64,000 bases of DNA from Palaemon carinicauda (Eukaryota; Arthropoda; Malacostraca; Decapoda; Palaemonidae). Of this stretch, positions 1 to 11,123 are shown in pieces (positions within the stretch are counted from its first letter, which is position 1; each line of letters begins with the position of its first letter). The translations under genes were made by a program, and so were the position numbers. The notes below the pieces were generated by a model. The model saw only the letters and a list, made by a program, of their open reading frames with translations. It was not told the DNA's origin and ran no database searches. The DNA is taken from contig NC_090728.1 in the NCBI RefSeq assembly GCF_036898095.1, positions 87,329,935 to 87,393,934 of the forward strand. The letters are read 5' to 3'.

Positions 1-2
1 CC

Positions 3-1544
3 TACATTCTCTGCGACAGGTTCCGTATGCTGACTGTCTCTCAGGTACGGACCTTACTTCCCCGTGGGGCCGTCACCACCTCTATCGATCTTACCGACGC
101 CTATTATCACGTCCCAGTGGCAAGGAACTTCTCTCCCTATCTAGGCTTCCGCCTAGGCAAGAAGTCCTACGCGTTCAAAGTGATGCCATTCGGCCTCAAC
201 ATTGCCCCCAGGATATTCACGAAGTTGGGGGAGGCAGTATTAGAACAGCTCCGGAGCCAGGGAATTATGTTGATAGCTTACCTGGACGACTGGCTCATTT
301 GGGCACAAACAGTTCAGGAATGCCACTCTGCTACAGCCAAAGTGGTTCAGTTCCTACGCAAGTTGGGCTTTCAGGTCAACTTAAAGAAATCACATCTACA
401 ACCCGCAAGTCAATTCGATTGGCTAGGTATTCACTGGGACCTCACAGATAACAAACTATCTCTTCCTCCCAAAAAGGTCAAAGAGATAGCATCAAAAACA
501 AAACGGTTCATCAAGAACAAACAGGTGTCAAGACGAGCCTTAGAAAGAGTTCTCGACTTACTACAATTCGCCTCAGTAACAGACGTCTTACTAAAAGCCA
601 AACTCAAAGACATCAACCGAGTTTGGAAGAAGAGAGTAACAATTTTGGCTAAGGGACAGAATCTCAACGATCCCCTCAATATTAATAAAGAGACTCCGGC
701 CATGGTCGAAACCAGAGAATCTATCCAAATCAGTTCCTCTGCAGTTTCCCCCCCCTCAAGTGACGATTCACAGACGTGTCTCTCAGTGGCTGGGGGGGCT
801 ACTCCCAACAACAGATGTTTCAGGGATCATGGTCCCCCACTATGAAGCAATTCCACATAAACGTGTTGGAAGCCATGGCAGTTTTTCTAACCCTAAAACG
901 GTTATCCCATCCAAAGACATCTCATGTCAGGATAGTCTCAGACAGCTCAGCGGTGGTTCACTGCATAAACAGAGGCGGATCAAAATCTCCCAACCTGAAT
1001 CAGATCCTGGTAATGATTTTCACCTTGGCAAAGGAAAGGAACTGGTTCCTGTCAGCCACACACCTGGCAGGAGTCCAGAACGTTATAGCGGACGCCTTAT
1101 CCAGGACGAAACCACTGGAATCGGAATGGTCTCTGGACATGAATTCCTTCCAGTGGATATCCAGACTAGTTCCGGGTCTTCAAGTAGACTCGTTTGTGAC
1201 GCACCTCAATCGCAAACTTCCTTGCTATGTAGCCCCCAACCTGGACCCTCAGGCTTATGCCACAGACGCATTAACCCTGGACTGACTGGAACTGTTGGAA
1301 GAAGATCTACCTATTCCCTCTGGTGAATCTTCTAATGAAAGTATTACCCAAACTCCGCTCATTCAAAGGAGCAGTAGCTTTGGTGACTCCCAACTGGACG
1401 AAGAGCAACTGGTTTCCGCTCCTTCTAGAGCTGAAGCTTCGCCCCTTCCGGATTCCACACCCCAAGTTGACACAAGTTGTCCAAACTCAGACTGTGTCAG
1501 ATTCCTCAAGAATAGCACAAACTCTAACTTTATGGATTTCATGA
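3..1544 (+). pseudogene. DIRS A reverse transcriptase-RNase H (pol), frameshifted
   Basis: Copies element RNA into DNA. The frame is open from base 3, so the RT start lies outside the window. The RT active-site box YLDDWL is intact near 280-297, and the thumb region follows. The RNase H part is read in another frame from about 776 (HINVLEAMAV, then ADALSR near 1090). Two frame changes lie between about 650 and 775, in a stretch containing C-runs and G-runs, and a third follows the stop at 1283-1285. After that the C-terminal pol tail continues to 1544 in the frame containing NLLMKVLPKL. The tail overlaps the recombinase ORF, as is usual in this group. Broken, not translatable as one protein. 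Confidence 0.85.
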
Positions 1545-2506
1545 AATTTGCAGCCCACAAGGATGCAAATATCGACCCGGACAATGTCCTCTTTATAGAA
1601 TCAGACAAAAGGGACTCAACGCTTAGGCAATATGACTCAGCTGTTAAGAAACTAGCAGAATTTCTAAAGAATTCAAACGATACCCGAATGACCCCTAACT
1701 TGGCCATCTCTTTTTTTAGGTCCCTGTTTGACAAGGGCCTAGCCACTAGTACTATCACTACAATTAAATCAGCCCTGAAAAAGATTTTTCAAGTGGGCTT
1801 CCATATTAACCTGGCGGATTCATATTTTTCATCCATTCCAAAAGCCTGTGGTAGGCTTAGACCTTCTGTTTGTCCACAAAAGGTCTCATGGTTTTTAAAC
1901 GATGTCTTAAAACTAGTATCAGACACCGATAACGAATCCTACTCCTACATTTCGCTTCTTAGGAAGACCCTGTTTCTTACAGCCATGGCCTCAGGTGTCA
2001 GTATTTCAGAATTAGCAGCTCTCTCCCGTAATCCTGAAAACCTAGATTTCCTTCCATCAGGAGAAGTACTACTATCCCCAGATAGAGCTTTCCTAGCTAA
2101 AAATGAGGACCCTCAAAATAGATGGTCTCCTTGGAAGATTATCCCTTTTCCACTTGATGCTTCTCTGTGTCCAGTTGTGACTCTTCGGGCCTTTTTAGCT
2201 AGAACTGCTACACACTCATCTGGTCCCTTGTTTGTCAGGGAACAAGGAGGTACTATCTCCACCCAAGGTATTAGACAGCAAATACTTTACTTCATCAAGC
2301 AGGCTAACCCGGAATCCTTTCCACATGCACATGATATCCGAGCAGTAGCAACCTCCATCAATTATTTCCAAAATATGGATTTTGATGAACTTAAAAAGTA
2401 TACAGGTTGGAAATCTCCTATGGTTTTTAAACGCCACTATTTAAAGAACTTACAGGCCCTAAAATTTCCTACTATTGCAGCTGGGAGTGTCATCTCCCCA
2501 GAGTAA
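1295..2506 (+). CDS. DIRS A tyrosine recombinase, 403 codons, catalytic Arg replaced
   Basis: Tyrosine recombinase that in DIRS elements integrates the circular DNA copy without a target duplication. The N-terminal DNA-binding region has the STLRQYDSA motif. The catalytic half carries HDIR (His346 and Arg349, the HxxR motif), GWKSP in the position of the G-H/W motif, and the nucleophile Tyr382 in FKRHYLK. The ORF is uninterrupted. The first catalytic Arg, seen as ASGARISEL in copy C, reads ASGVSISEL here, with Ser236 (AGT at 2000-2002). The protein should therefore be catalytically dead despite an open frame. The first codons overlap the end of pol in another frame, so the true start may be further in. 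Confidence 0.85.
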   Translation: MEEDLPIPSGESSNESITQTPLIQRSSSFGDSQLDEEQLVSAPSRAEASPLPDSTPQVDTSCPNSDCVRFLKNSTNSNFMDFMKFAAHKDANIDPDNVLFIESDKRDSTLRQYDSAVKKLAEFLKNSNDTRMTPNLAISFFRSLFDKGLATSTITTIKSALKKIFQVGFHINLADSYFSSIPKACGRLRPSVCPQKVSWFLNDVLKLVSDTDNESYSYISLLRKTLFLTAMASGVSISELAALSRNPENLDFLPSGEVLLSPDRAFLAKNEDPQNRWSPWKIIPFPLDASLCPVVTLRAFLARTATHSSGPLFVREQGGTISTQGIRQQILYFIKQANPESFPHAHDIRAVATSINYFQNMDFDELKKYTGWKSPMVFKRHYLKNLQALKFPTIAAGSVISPE

Positions 2507-2727
2507 TCTCTTACCTTTCTTCCTTTTTCGTCCAACTCTCTTCCTTCTCCCTCCTACCTGCCACTCTCACCACGATGCCTCTCACCTCGGTGGATTAGAT
2601 TTAGCCCCATATCTCTCGTTATGTCAATGTTGCCTTTTTAATGTTGGTTGCTTACCTTTTGAAATGTATATAACCTTGTCCTCAGGTATTCATACCGTTT
2701 GCCATTTTATTTTATGATTCAGATTAT

Positions 2728-2935
2728 GATTATGCTGTATTACTTTGCTTTGTTCCATTCATAGCATTATTACTATTTTTATACCTAAGGCTTTTGAGAA
2801 TTGTGATTGCTGTATTACATTTCTTTATTTGATTATGCTGTATTACTTTGCTTTGTCCCATTCATAGCAATTTTACTATTTTTATACCTAAGGTTTTTGG
2901 GAATTGTGATTGTTGTATTACATTTCTTTATTTAA
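2728..2935 (+). repeat. Tandem duplication of about 103 bp in the 3' untranslated part of DIRS A
   Basis: Two near-identical units start with GATTATGCTGTATTACTTTG at 2728 and 2831 and each end in a run like CATTTCTTTATTT. The units differ at only a few positions, so the duplication is younger than the divergence of A from C. It lies between the recombinase stop and the internal complementary region and has no coding potential that I see. Confidence 0.85.
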
Positions 2936-3020
2936 TATAGTAACCTCCACTTGTACATGGCATTTTTAATTTACCTTTTTTGATACTTATGGGCTTGGAA
3001 GGCATTCTCTGGTATATTTT

Positions 3021-3107
3021 CACTGGGTGACACAGGTCGACCCAGAAAAGGGATTTTGATGAAGGAAAAATCTATTTCTGAGGAGAGACCTGTGTCGCCC
3101 GGTGAAA
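3021..3107 (+). repeat. Internal complementary region of DIRS A
   Basis: This stretch contains GGGATTTTGATGAAGGAAAA flanked on both sides by arms complementary to each other (CACTGGGTGACACAGG near 3021 and CCTGTGTCGCCCGGTG near 3089). Its right half is the reverse complement of the outer end of the right inverted repeat (3423-3491). DIRS elements carry such an internal region matching the joined element ends, which serves to close the circular replication intermediate. C has the same structure at about 52930-53017. Confidence 0.8.
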
Positions 3108-3160
3108 CCCTTCCCTCTTTTTCCCTGTCCCTTTCCTTTCCAAGCCATTATTCATACAGA

Positions 3161-3491
3161 AGGATGTACAGATAGCGCTAGGGTCGGGCGTCGGTGGAGT
3201 GGTTCAGGTTGGTTTGGTTAGTGCCGCTGTAGCGGCTCATCCCTTATTGGCGAAGGAATTCTCTAAATGGAAGACGACCTGTGAATAGTGGTTTTCACAT
3301 GCCCTATCTTTATACACGACGCCCTAAGGGTGTTCGCGCGAGGGTAGTAACCTCTGCATTCCATGCTTTAACTTTCTCTGGTATATTTGGAAGTTATTTA
3401 TATCAGAAAACTGACAAGAAGGACCTTTTCACCGGGCGACACAGGTCTCTCCCCAGAAATAGATTTTTCCTTCGTCAAAATCCCTTTATTT
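3161..3491 (+). repeat. Right inverted terminal repeat of DIRS A
   Basis: About 330 bp that match, in reverse complement, the left end of DIRS E at 56765-57100, including the GCCGCTGTAGCGGCTCATCC block and the outer end with TTTTTCCTTCGTCAAAATCC. This is the arrangement of a DIRS inverted repeat pair seen across two different copies. The element probably ends near 3484-3491, where the match stops. Confidence 0.85.
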
Positions 3492-3500
3492 AATTTAAAA

Positions 3501-3640
3501 AGCAGTACCAGCTGAACTCGGCCGAGTCCCTGGTTAGGCTGGAGGAACGTAGAGAGTAGAGGTCCCCTTTTTGTTTTGTTTCTTGTTGTTGTCGGCTACC
3601 CCCCAAACTTGGGGGAAGTGCCTTTGGTATATGTATGTAT
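3501..3640 (+). mobile_element. 5'-truncated RTE LINE tail
   Basis: About 135 bp matching the 3' end of the RTE LINE at 28126-28275: AGTACCAGCTGAACTCGG, then GGAACGTAGAGAGTAGAGG, CCCCCCAAACTTGGGGGAAG (a small inverted repeat) and a GTATGTATG tail. It is a short, dead-on-arrival insertion abutting the right end of DIRS A. The shared tail lets the strand (+) be assigned. Confidence 0.85.
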
Positions 3641-4892
3641 GTAAAAAGTAGTCATCTTTATGGTTTTCCTTGGTGAGATCTTCATAAAATAACTAATATA
3701 CAGCCACTTCTTGTTTAGTATATTTACTGAAGGTGTATTACAAGTGGAAAAAGAAAGAAGATATTGTGTGACAAGGAAAACTATGTATACCCAAAGCACA
3801 GAGATAATCCAGCAAAAATGAAAACATATTGTTGATGCGAACTATTTTATCAAAGCTGAAGGCTCATATTCACACGCCTTGTAATTGTAATGAGCCTACA
3901 TTGCGGTATAGTTTGGGTAAGAATACTTAAGCTGCTTCACAGCACTTTATGGTGGATGTGGATCATTGACCAGAGATGTAATTGCATTAGACATCCAGCC
4001 ATTATATGAAAATGGAAAATCACTGCTACAAAAAATATACTCTCTTTTCTGTAATATTCAGAATTGGAGACAAACTACTTTAGGAATTTCTGCTTTTCCG
4101 ACATCTTGTACAACATATAAAATTCCAGATTCTTAAAATTATCTTCCCCATGGATAACTTTTCTTAGTGTATAACAGTAGTATAGAAGACTGGACCATAC
4201 TTTATCATTTGCAACCGAAGCAGGATTGGATGATCTATCTGCAAATAACACATGGTCTTGTGATGGAACATTTAAAACTTTTCCAAATCTCTGGACCAAG
4301 CTATTCATGGTCCATTTCGTTGTTAAAGGAAGGCGTTTCCCTCAAATTTCTGCAATGTTACCCAATAAGTGTGTTTGATCATTCTCATTCAATTCCCAAT
4401 TTCACACTTTATTATTATTTTTATTATTATCTGTTTAGGTAGTCACTATGCATACTGTAAAAGCTATACAATAGGTATTTGGAGTTATCTTGCATTATGA
4501 CTGCAAATTCTACAGAAGACCTTTTTTTGGGTATCTTTGATTTATGTCCAAATAGTCAAACAATGCAATGTATCATATATTTTGAATTATTCTTATACAA
4601 TGCCTTCACATCAGTGTTTGTAAGCGCTGATATATCCGGATGTTTATTTCATTTAGGTCAGGCCTGCTGGTGTAAGATTTATGAAATATATGAGAAGGTT
4701 CAATATAATACTTACCCTTCATTTTCATTGAAAGTTAACTGCTTTAGTTCTTTGGCACTCTTACCCATCCACGATGTTGTGGATGGTTTTAAACTTCTTT
4801 CCAATGATGTAGATATACAGACAGATTTTAATTCTTATTTTGAACAGACTTATATTGGTGTTCAGTGTGGAAGAGGGGAACGGAAATGAAGA
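3641..4892. other. Non-coding stretch with one repeated segment
   Basis: No gene recognised. A minus-strand frame at 4308-4075 and a plus-strand frame at 4479-4889 are open but match nothing I know. The segment 4378-4499 is a diverged direct copy of 9661-9778 (shared CCCAATTTCACACTT, CTGTTTAGGTA, TATGCATACT, TTATCTTGC), so part of this is a dispersed repeat. Confidence 0.5.
4378..4499 (+). repeat. Dispersed repeat, copy 1 (pair with 9661-9778)
   Basis: About 120 bp alignable with 9661-9778 in direct orientation: ATCATTCTCAT, CCCAATTTCACACTT, CTGTTTAGGTA, TATGCATACT and AAGCTATACAATAG are shared blocks, with an extra ATT-rich stretch in this copy. The two copies lie on opposite sides of the CR1/L2 LINE. 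Confidence 0.7.
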
Positions 4893-6327
4893 AAAAAAAA
4901 AAGAATAAATTAGTTATCTGTGGAGACTTCAATTTTTGGATGGATGACGCATCAAATCCTGACGCTTTGGCATTTAGTGAGTTACTAGAATCATATTGAC
5001 AAGTGAATAATGTCGACTTCACAACTACTTTACCTGGTCATACGCTAGACTTAATTATAAGTGATGACATGAATAATATTGTATCTGATATAAAAGTCGA
5101 AGAGAAATGTACTATCTCCCCGGTACACAAACTTATTACGTTTAGTCTACCTCTACAGAAACATGCATTAGTAAAGAAAATAAACTTTAGACATAAATCA
5201 AATTTTTCTCCTACCGTATTTATTGAAGAAGTTACAAAGAAAATAAATGATGCTATCAACATTCCCTGTGATCATGATGACCGTCTGTTAGGAGCTAAGT
5301 GTGCTAACTGTCTTATGACCACTTACAATAAAGTGAGTAAAAGTGAATATGATACCATGTGCCCACCGATGGAAAAGACTATAACCGTAAAAGACCAATC
5401 TCCTTGGTTTGATGAAGAGACTTTGGTAAAAAAGAGGGAAAAAAAGACAAAGAAAGTGGAATAGGTTAAAAACTGAAAGTACTTGGGTAGAATACAAAAC
5501 TGCTGCATGTTAATATAACTCCCTACTAAGAAGGAAAAAAGTGAATACTATAAGAGAAAGATCCTCGAAGCAGCAACAGACATAAATAAGTTATATCGTC
5601 TCCTGAATGGTATAATGGGAAATGTTAAAGAAAAGAAGCTACCTGATGGATACAATGACCAGGAACTAGCAAATAATTTTCTAGTATTCTTTAAAAACAA
5701 AATTGAAAACATAACCAGATCATTTGTAAATACTCAACATCAGATTAATGATACACCAGACACAGACAAAATTAATACAATTTAACAACATAACACAAGA
5801 TGACTTCACCAGAATTATCAAGAGAGCAAAGAAAACAAACTGCGCGATCGATCCTATGACAATACCTGAAGTAATTGGAGAGAGAGACTTTTCTAGTTGA
5901 GCCGAAATAATAATAAGAATAGCAAATGCAAGCATTGATGAATGTAAGTTTCCTAAATCTGAGAAAATGGCTATAGTCACACCAGTTCTGAAAAATACAC
6001 TGGACTACCAGGAATTAAGCTCATATAGACTTATTTTAAATCTATCCTTTGTCTCAAAAGTGCTTGAATATGTAATTCTTGAACAACTAGTCAGCCACTT
6101 AGAAGTAATAGAAGCTTTGCCTGATAACCAATCTGCTTACAGAAAACTATACTCTATGGAGACAGCCATCTGCTCTGTTGTACATATGCTAGAAATGATG
6201 GATGAAAATAAATGTGGTATTTTAATATTGCTCGATCTCAGTGCTGCTTTTGATACAGTTGTGCATGAACTGCTACTAAATGATCTACGGTTCATTGGCG
6301 TTGAAGATCAAGCTTTCGAATACCTAA
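4893..6327 (+). pseudogene. LINE ORF2 part 1: endonuclease end, linker, RT N-terminal part
   Basis: The endonuclease nicks target DNA and the RT primes from it. Visible parts are an exonuclease-endonuclease-phosphatase fold with VICGDFNFW, a stop at about 4997-4999, the LDLIIS motif, then open frames at 5003-5464 and 5967-6327. Between them (5465-5965) the LINE sequence is still readable in pieces through several stops and frame changes (LYRLLNGIMGNVKEKKLPDG). RT motif AAFDTV is present. The frame is cut at 6327 after the residues AFEYL by foreign sequence and resumes at 7358 (KDYLVGRKYCVQTG). Confidence 0.8.
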
Positions 6328-7357
6328 TTGTTATTGTTGTTACTGTTACTTGCATAGCTACAACCCTAGTTGGAAAAGCAGAATGCTATAAGCCCAGGGG
6401 CTCCAACTGGGAAAATAGCAAAATGAGGAAAGGAAACAAGGAAAAATAAAATATCTGAAGAAGAGTAACATCATAATAAATATCTACTATATAAACTATA
6501 AAAAACTTTAACAAAACAAGAGGAAGAGAAATGGGATAGTGTGCTCTAGATGCATTTAAGCACTGAATGGCCTTACAGGCCCTAGCGACAGCTGTATAGC
6601 CCAAATTCATAAGTCCAATCCAATCCATAGTTCTATGACAGGGCTAGTATCTCTTAAAATTTCGTTAGGAGATTATTATCAGTTCCCTCAGTGAGACCCT
6701 TTTTGGAGGCAGCTATTTCAACTATCGCCACACTACACGATCACAGATATTATTCTTTTCTTGAGGCATGATCATTGCCTGTCCTTCTTTTCTCTCAACA
6801 GTTACAGATCTGCTTTGCTCAAGTCAAGCTAAATAGAAGTCTGGATGTAGTGAACAACAAAAACCTCTTGGACCTGTTGAAGCATGTCGGAGACCGTAAA
6901 CCTCCTAGTTGGAACATGGTAAGCGTCTTCAAAAGCCTCATTTGACATTTCAAGATCATGAAAAGTCTCCCTCTAAGATATAACTAACAACAGAATATTT
7001 TTGCTGGCTGTAACCTCCTTAATACAAGTCAGCGGGCTGCATGCCGTCAAGATCATGACTGGCAGTAGAGTGAGCCTGTCAGATATTACAAATTTCCACT
7101 TTGGAATTCCAGCTTTACCATTAGTGGCAGAGGGTGAATGACTTGATACTTTACTCCTTTAGCCCCCCCCCCCACGCTGTTTAATGAAAAGGGTCAGAAG
7201 AAAGCCCGAATCTCTAAGAACACCAAATACTTCTGGCTGAGATAAGTGAATATGTTGGCCCCTAGCTGTACTTGCTTTACATCCGTCATCATTCTCTGTT
7301 CCCACTTTACTTCCTTCCATCTTGCTGTCCAACCTCTTCTAACTTTTACTTTATAGT
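6328..7357. mobile_element. About 1-kb insertion of unclassified repeats inside the LINE
   Basis: This interval separates two halves of one RT domain, so it entered after the LINE. It holds an A-rich block with GGGGCTCCAACTGGG and ACAAGGAAAAATAAAAT at the left and a pyrimidine-rich block on the right (CATCTTGCTGTCCAACCTCT). I see no coding potential and no convincing terminal repeats or target duplication, so it may be two or more fragments. Confidence 0.6.
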
Positions 7358-8416
7358 TTAAAAGACTACTTGGTTGGTAGAAAATACTGTGTACAAACTG
7401 GAAACTCTTATTCATCATATGAACCCTTAAACAGAGGGGTACCCCTGGGGAGTGTACTTGGCCCAACCTTATTCTGCATCTATACTATTGGTCTATCGAA
7501 AATGCTACAAAGGCATGGCGTAAAGTTTAAACTATTTGCAGATGACACACAATTTTACTTCTCCATAAATGATATGCATGACAATACTGAAACTCTAAAC
7601 TGGATCCTTGATAGTATTAGAGAATGGATGACATTTAAACAACTAAAATTAAAAGAGAACAAAACTGAATTCATGGTGGTGGGCAAGAGAAACAGTGTGA
7701 GAAACTTAGGTGATATTCAAATGAACATAAATAATGACTCGGTGCCGATATCTAGTAAAGTTCGAGATCTAGGTGTATTTCTTGACTATAACCTGTCTCT
7801 AAATGCCCAAATAAATAATGTAATAAAAAGTGCTGGTTATCATCTGAGAAATATTGCGTTTATAAAAAAGTACCCGGACAAAAATTTTGTTAAGAAACTT
7901 GTGATAAACTGTGTTATTACCAGGATTGACTGCTGCAACTCTATCTACTACAACTTACCAAAAGTCCAACTCAACAAATTACAAAACATAATAAACAGAG
8001 GAGCAAGACTGATAAAAGGTGTCCCACCTAGAGAAAGGATCACCCCTATACTAATTGATTTACACTGGCTGCCGATTAAAGCGAGAATTGAATTTAAAAT
8101 ATGTACAATAACCCACCAAGTTATCAGAACCGGTTGTCCAAAATACTTAAGAGAATTGCTACATATTGCGCAGCCAACAAATCGTGTCGACACGAGAATA
8201 GTTACAGATGGCTTCAAACTGTTGGAACCTAGATTTATGTCCAAATTGGGCTACAGAGCCTTTAAATATGCGGCCCCGAGACTATATAATAAGCTCCCAC
8301 AAAACATTCGAATGATTGAAGACATTAAGGCTTTCAAGAGGAAATTGAAGACTTTCTTATTTCATGAGTCTTTTGACAGTGACGATTTAACAGTAAATGA
8401 ACAATATGTGAATTGA
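7358..8416 (+). pseudogene. LINE ORF2 part 2: RT catalytic core and C-terminal domain
   Basis: Open frame of about 350 codons carrying RT motif RGVPLGSVLGPTLF, the catalytic FADD box (KLFADDTQFY, intact), the LKLKENKTEFMVVG motif, and the C-terminal region with LHWLPIKARIEFK, CTITHQVI and RLYNKLPQNIR. It is the in-frame continuation of the segment broken at 6327. This half is well preserved compared with the first half. It cannot make a working protein because the upstream half is shifted and split. Confidence 0.85.
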
Positions 8417-8530
8417 AAAGATAAATACTGTGAACAAACCAGGTAAAACGACAGTGGAGGTCCTGTAGAGAGTGGGGTTCCCCTGCTGTATGGGACCAGA
8501 AAAGCAGCCATCAAAGTAAGTAAAGAATGT

Positions 8531-9438
8531 ACTCCAAATGACATACCAAGGTCGAACAATCATAGTGCTATAAGAGTTTTGCTAACAAGTATCCATCCAA
8601 ATGTGTGGCATATGGCTCTTCACCCCAAAAAGAAGAGGCTCTTACCCAAAAAGAGAAGGCTCTTGTCCGAACTAAAATTTTGGGCAACTCTATATATGAA
8701 AGTTTGATAAATCTAGCAGAAAATTACGAACCATCATGCATTACAGAATTCTACCATGCAAGGCCGAATAAAATTTCATGTTTGTTTCTATTTATATTAT
8801 CATCTGATATAGGTGGAATTAGAACTGATTTTAACTAATCAAAATGCATTAAAATATTTGTGTATAGTTCTATGTGCTTTTATATTTCTAACTGATTCAT
8901 AGATTGAAAATGTTCTTTTTATAGTGTCTGGTTTCTATTTCCAATATATTAATTCCTTAATAATAATGTTCAATTCAATCTCAAATTCATTATTAAACAT
9001 ACATGAAAGAAGTAAGTTTCATTAGATATAATGAATAAATAAATGAAAGTAACTAATATTTAAAAAATTTTCTGGGAGGAATTTTCATGGGAAGAATTTA
9101 CATGGTACCTCTAAAACAGCGTATCACCAATACTAAATATTTACACAGAAGAGAAATATCACTATTATTATGACTTCTCATGTAAAAGGACAAGAAAATA
9201 ACTCAATTTAATATTTCTGTGCCCGATATTAAAAATAATAATCTTAAAAGATTAACAAGGGCTCAGGAATGCAGGGACTTCTCAGTACTAAAAAATACTT
9301 GGTATAGGAACTTTTTGTGTAAATTCTGCACTTCAGGCAACTAGTAGTGTGTACAGTACAGTTCCAGAACTAAAAACTATCACTATAAAAAATCAGAAAT
9401 ATAAGAGGAAAGAATACTCTTACAATAACTTAACTTAC
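8531..9438. other. AT-rich intronic stretch
   Basis: A plus-strand frame from 8529 to about 8700 is open across a short tandem motif (AAAAAGAAGAGGCTCTTACC, then a similar unit at once), read as KKKRLLP/KKRRLLS, but I do not recognise it. The rest is AT-rich with no gene, RNA or mobile element that I can support. It belongs to the GBF1 intron after the exon at 9439-9552. Confidence 0.5.
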
Positions 9439-9552
9439 CAAGTGATCTGAACGATGGGTATTGAGATATTTGTCCATAAAATCTAGAATTGTGAGCCACA
9501 GTGCTGTAAATGTAGGAAGCGTCAACAATGGAGTCAAGTGACGAAGGTATAC
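9439..9552 (-). CDS. GBF1: GBF1 exon (third of three visible)
   Basis: A 114-bp exon, 38 codons, phase 0 at both ends. On the minus strand a pyrimidine-rich TTTATTTTTTCAG precedes the first codon GTA and GTAAGTTAAG follows the last codon TTG. The peptide includes LTPLLTLPTFTALWLTILDF and MDKYLNTHRSDHL, which fits the GBF1/garz stretch that directly follows the residues encoded by 33152-32955 in animal orthologues. GBF1 activates ARF GTPases by nucleotide exchange at the early Golgi; this part lies after the catalytic Sec7 domain. The next exon is not visible and probably lies left of the window. Family assignment is from memory of the sequence. Confidence 0.85.
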
Positions 9553-11123
9553 CTGAAAAAATAAAAGAAACCATCACCTTGTAGAATTAAATATTTTGCA
9601 AAATACCCATTAAAAGGGTGTCTTTCATACATACCACTAATATCCTATGAAAATGACTTTGATCATTCTCATATTTAAATCCCAATTTCACACTTCAATG
9701 TTATAAACTGTTTAGGTATTCAGTATGCATACTTGTAAAAGATATACAATAGATATTTGGAATTATCTTGCCTTATGAGAGGAAGGGTCATCGTCAATAA
9801 AAAAAAAATAAATAATAAAACCACACATACATATGTTACATGAAGACAGTGTCTACAAACAATAATTAAAATACACTACAGGGACGATATACTTGCTCTA
9901 AATCTTGCCATCCAAACTTTGAGCTACAGATAGAAATTTGTTTTTTCTGATCCCCAAGACAGGAATTAAATCATCAAATTACTAAGAGTCAAGGTTCCTA
10001 GGGAAATATCACACAAAAATAGGAGTAAATCACATATGCACAATCTAGAGATATAGCATTGCTTGGGAATATTGCAATACCTCCAGGAAGACATATCATT
10101 TTGAACTATTTTATTTGACCCCACCAAGTTCCAGCATTGTTGCTAAGCATCATTCAATGATTTCATGGTACAGTCAGACCTGAGTTTTTGAGTGTTCAGG
10201 GTTCAAATACTCATTAATTACCTAGGTAGACCCAAAACATACTGCAATTTCTGTAAAAAAAAAAGTTGGTTGTTTTCCTTTCGTTTTAAGGCATCCCTTC
10301 TGTCATGATCACCGAGCTATGCTACCTTCTTGATTCACTTTTCCACACATTTACAAGGGCTTGAAAACAGAATTTTGATAAAATCTTTTATTTCAATACT
10401 TACCTGGTAGTTATCATGCCTATCTTTCTTGAAACTAATGCTTACTGTCTTCTTAAAGAAAAAATAACTCTCCTCCTCTTCATTGACACTCCCTCTATGG
10501 GGGTATTGGTTAACAATATATCATTTAAAAGTACCATGCATTTCTCCCAGCCTCTCCACCTTGACATTTGTTTTTTCGTTCGTAGATTTGCGATTTAGTT
10601 TAATAGATTATCAAGATATTTCTTGTACTGGTTTATAAAATGGGTATTGATGTGGGAAACTTACTTTAGGGGAAGTGATGTGTGGTCTCAAAGAACCTTT
10701 CTATGTAAGCCTAGAACAAAGAATCCAATGCAACTAAAGTACTGTACTGTATTCCAAAGAAATATTGTAATTCCTATTCCAGAGCCAGTGTATTAGCATG
10801 CACAGCATAGACTTAGTGAATATAAGGAAGAACAAGTATAGTCAACCTTTAAGCTAGATACAGTTGGTTAACTTTCGATTTTGTTATTTGTTACTTTTAG
10901 CAATAGAGTTAACGTAATAAATGTACTTAATTCTTTTGTCTCTCGGTATTGTTTACTTTTAAAGATTGTCACATTCTTTACTAAACTCCAATCTTCTCCT
11001 TTCTTTTATTGATTGAGCCTTTAAGCTCTGGTTTAGAGGATACAGTTCTTTCGGAATGATATGGTTTTCTAATAATTTTCTTGTTTGTTAATGAAAAAAT
11101 AGGTTAAAGTCTACAACATCTCA
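9553..11123. other. Intronic stretch without a recognised gene
   Basis: Start of a 23.4-kb GBF1 intron (9553-32954). Contains the second copy of a dispersed repeat (9661-9778) and AT-rich sequence. ATTTCAATACTTACCTGG near 10390 resembles the head of the dispersed intronic repeat found at 33283 and 41036, but the match is short. No ORF worth calling. Confidence 0.5.
9661..9778 (+). repeat. Dispersed repeat, copy 2 (pair with 4378-4499)
   Basis: Diverged direct copy of 4378-4499; shared blocks include CCCAATTTCACACTT, CTGTTTAGGTATT, TATGCATACT and TTATCTTGCCTTATGA. No open frame. Function unknown. Confidence 0.7.

Larger units (their letters stand above)
1..3491 (+). mobile_element. DIRS-like retrotransposon A (5' end outside window)
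   Basis: DIRS-type element: reverse transcriptase and RNase H, then a tyrosine recombinase in an overlapping frame, then an untranslated tail with an internal complementary region (3021-3107) and a right inverted repeat (about 3161-3491). There is no aspartic protease or DDE integrase, which fits DIRS rather than gypsy or copia. The window opens inside the RT domain, so gag and the left inverted repeat are missing. The right inverted repeat is the reverse complement of the left end of element E at about 56765-57100, so A and E belong to one subfamily. Domain calls are from motifs seen in translation; the DIRS class is established family knowledge. Confidence 0.9.
4893..8530 (+). mobile_element. 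CR1/L2-type LINE, 5'-truncated, decayed, interrupted
   Basis: Non-LTR retrotransposon ORF2 remnants in order: endonuclease C-terminal part (GDFNFW near 4920, HTLDLIIS near 5040), linker, RT fingers and palm (LLDLSAAFDTV near 6240), an unrelated insert (6328-7357), RT catalytic part (KLFADDTQFY near 7540) and a C-terminal domain with LHWLPIKARIEFK, a hallmark of the CR1/L2 branch. The 5' end stops at an A-rich run near 4890 with no ORF1. The 3' untranslated part has GGGGTTCCCCTGCTG and an AAGTAAGTAA-type end near 8520. Confidence 0.85.

Noticed and set aside
4075..4308. Possible further GBF1 exon on the minus strand
   Set aside because: The peptide does not match the expected GBF1 continuation and no matching splice borders were seen.
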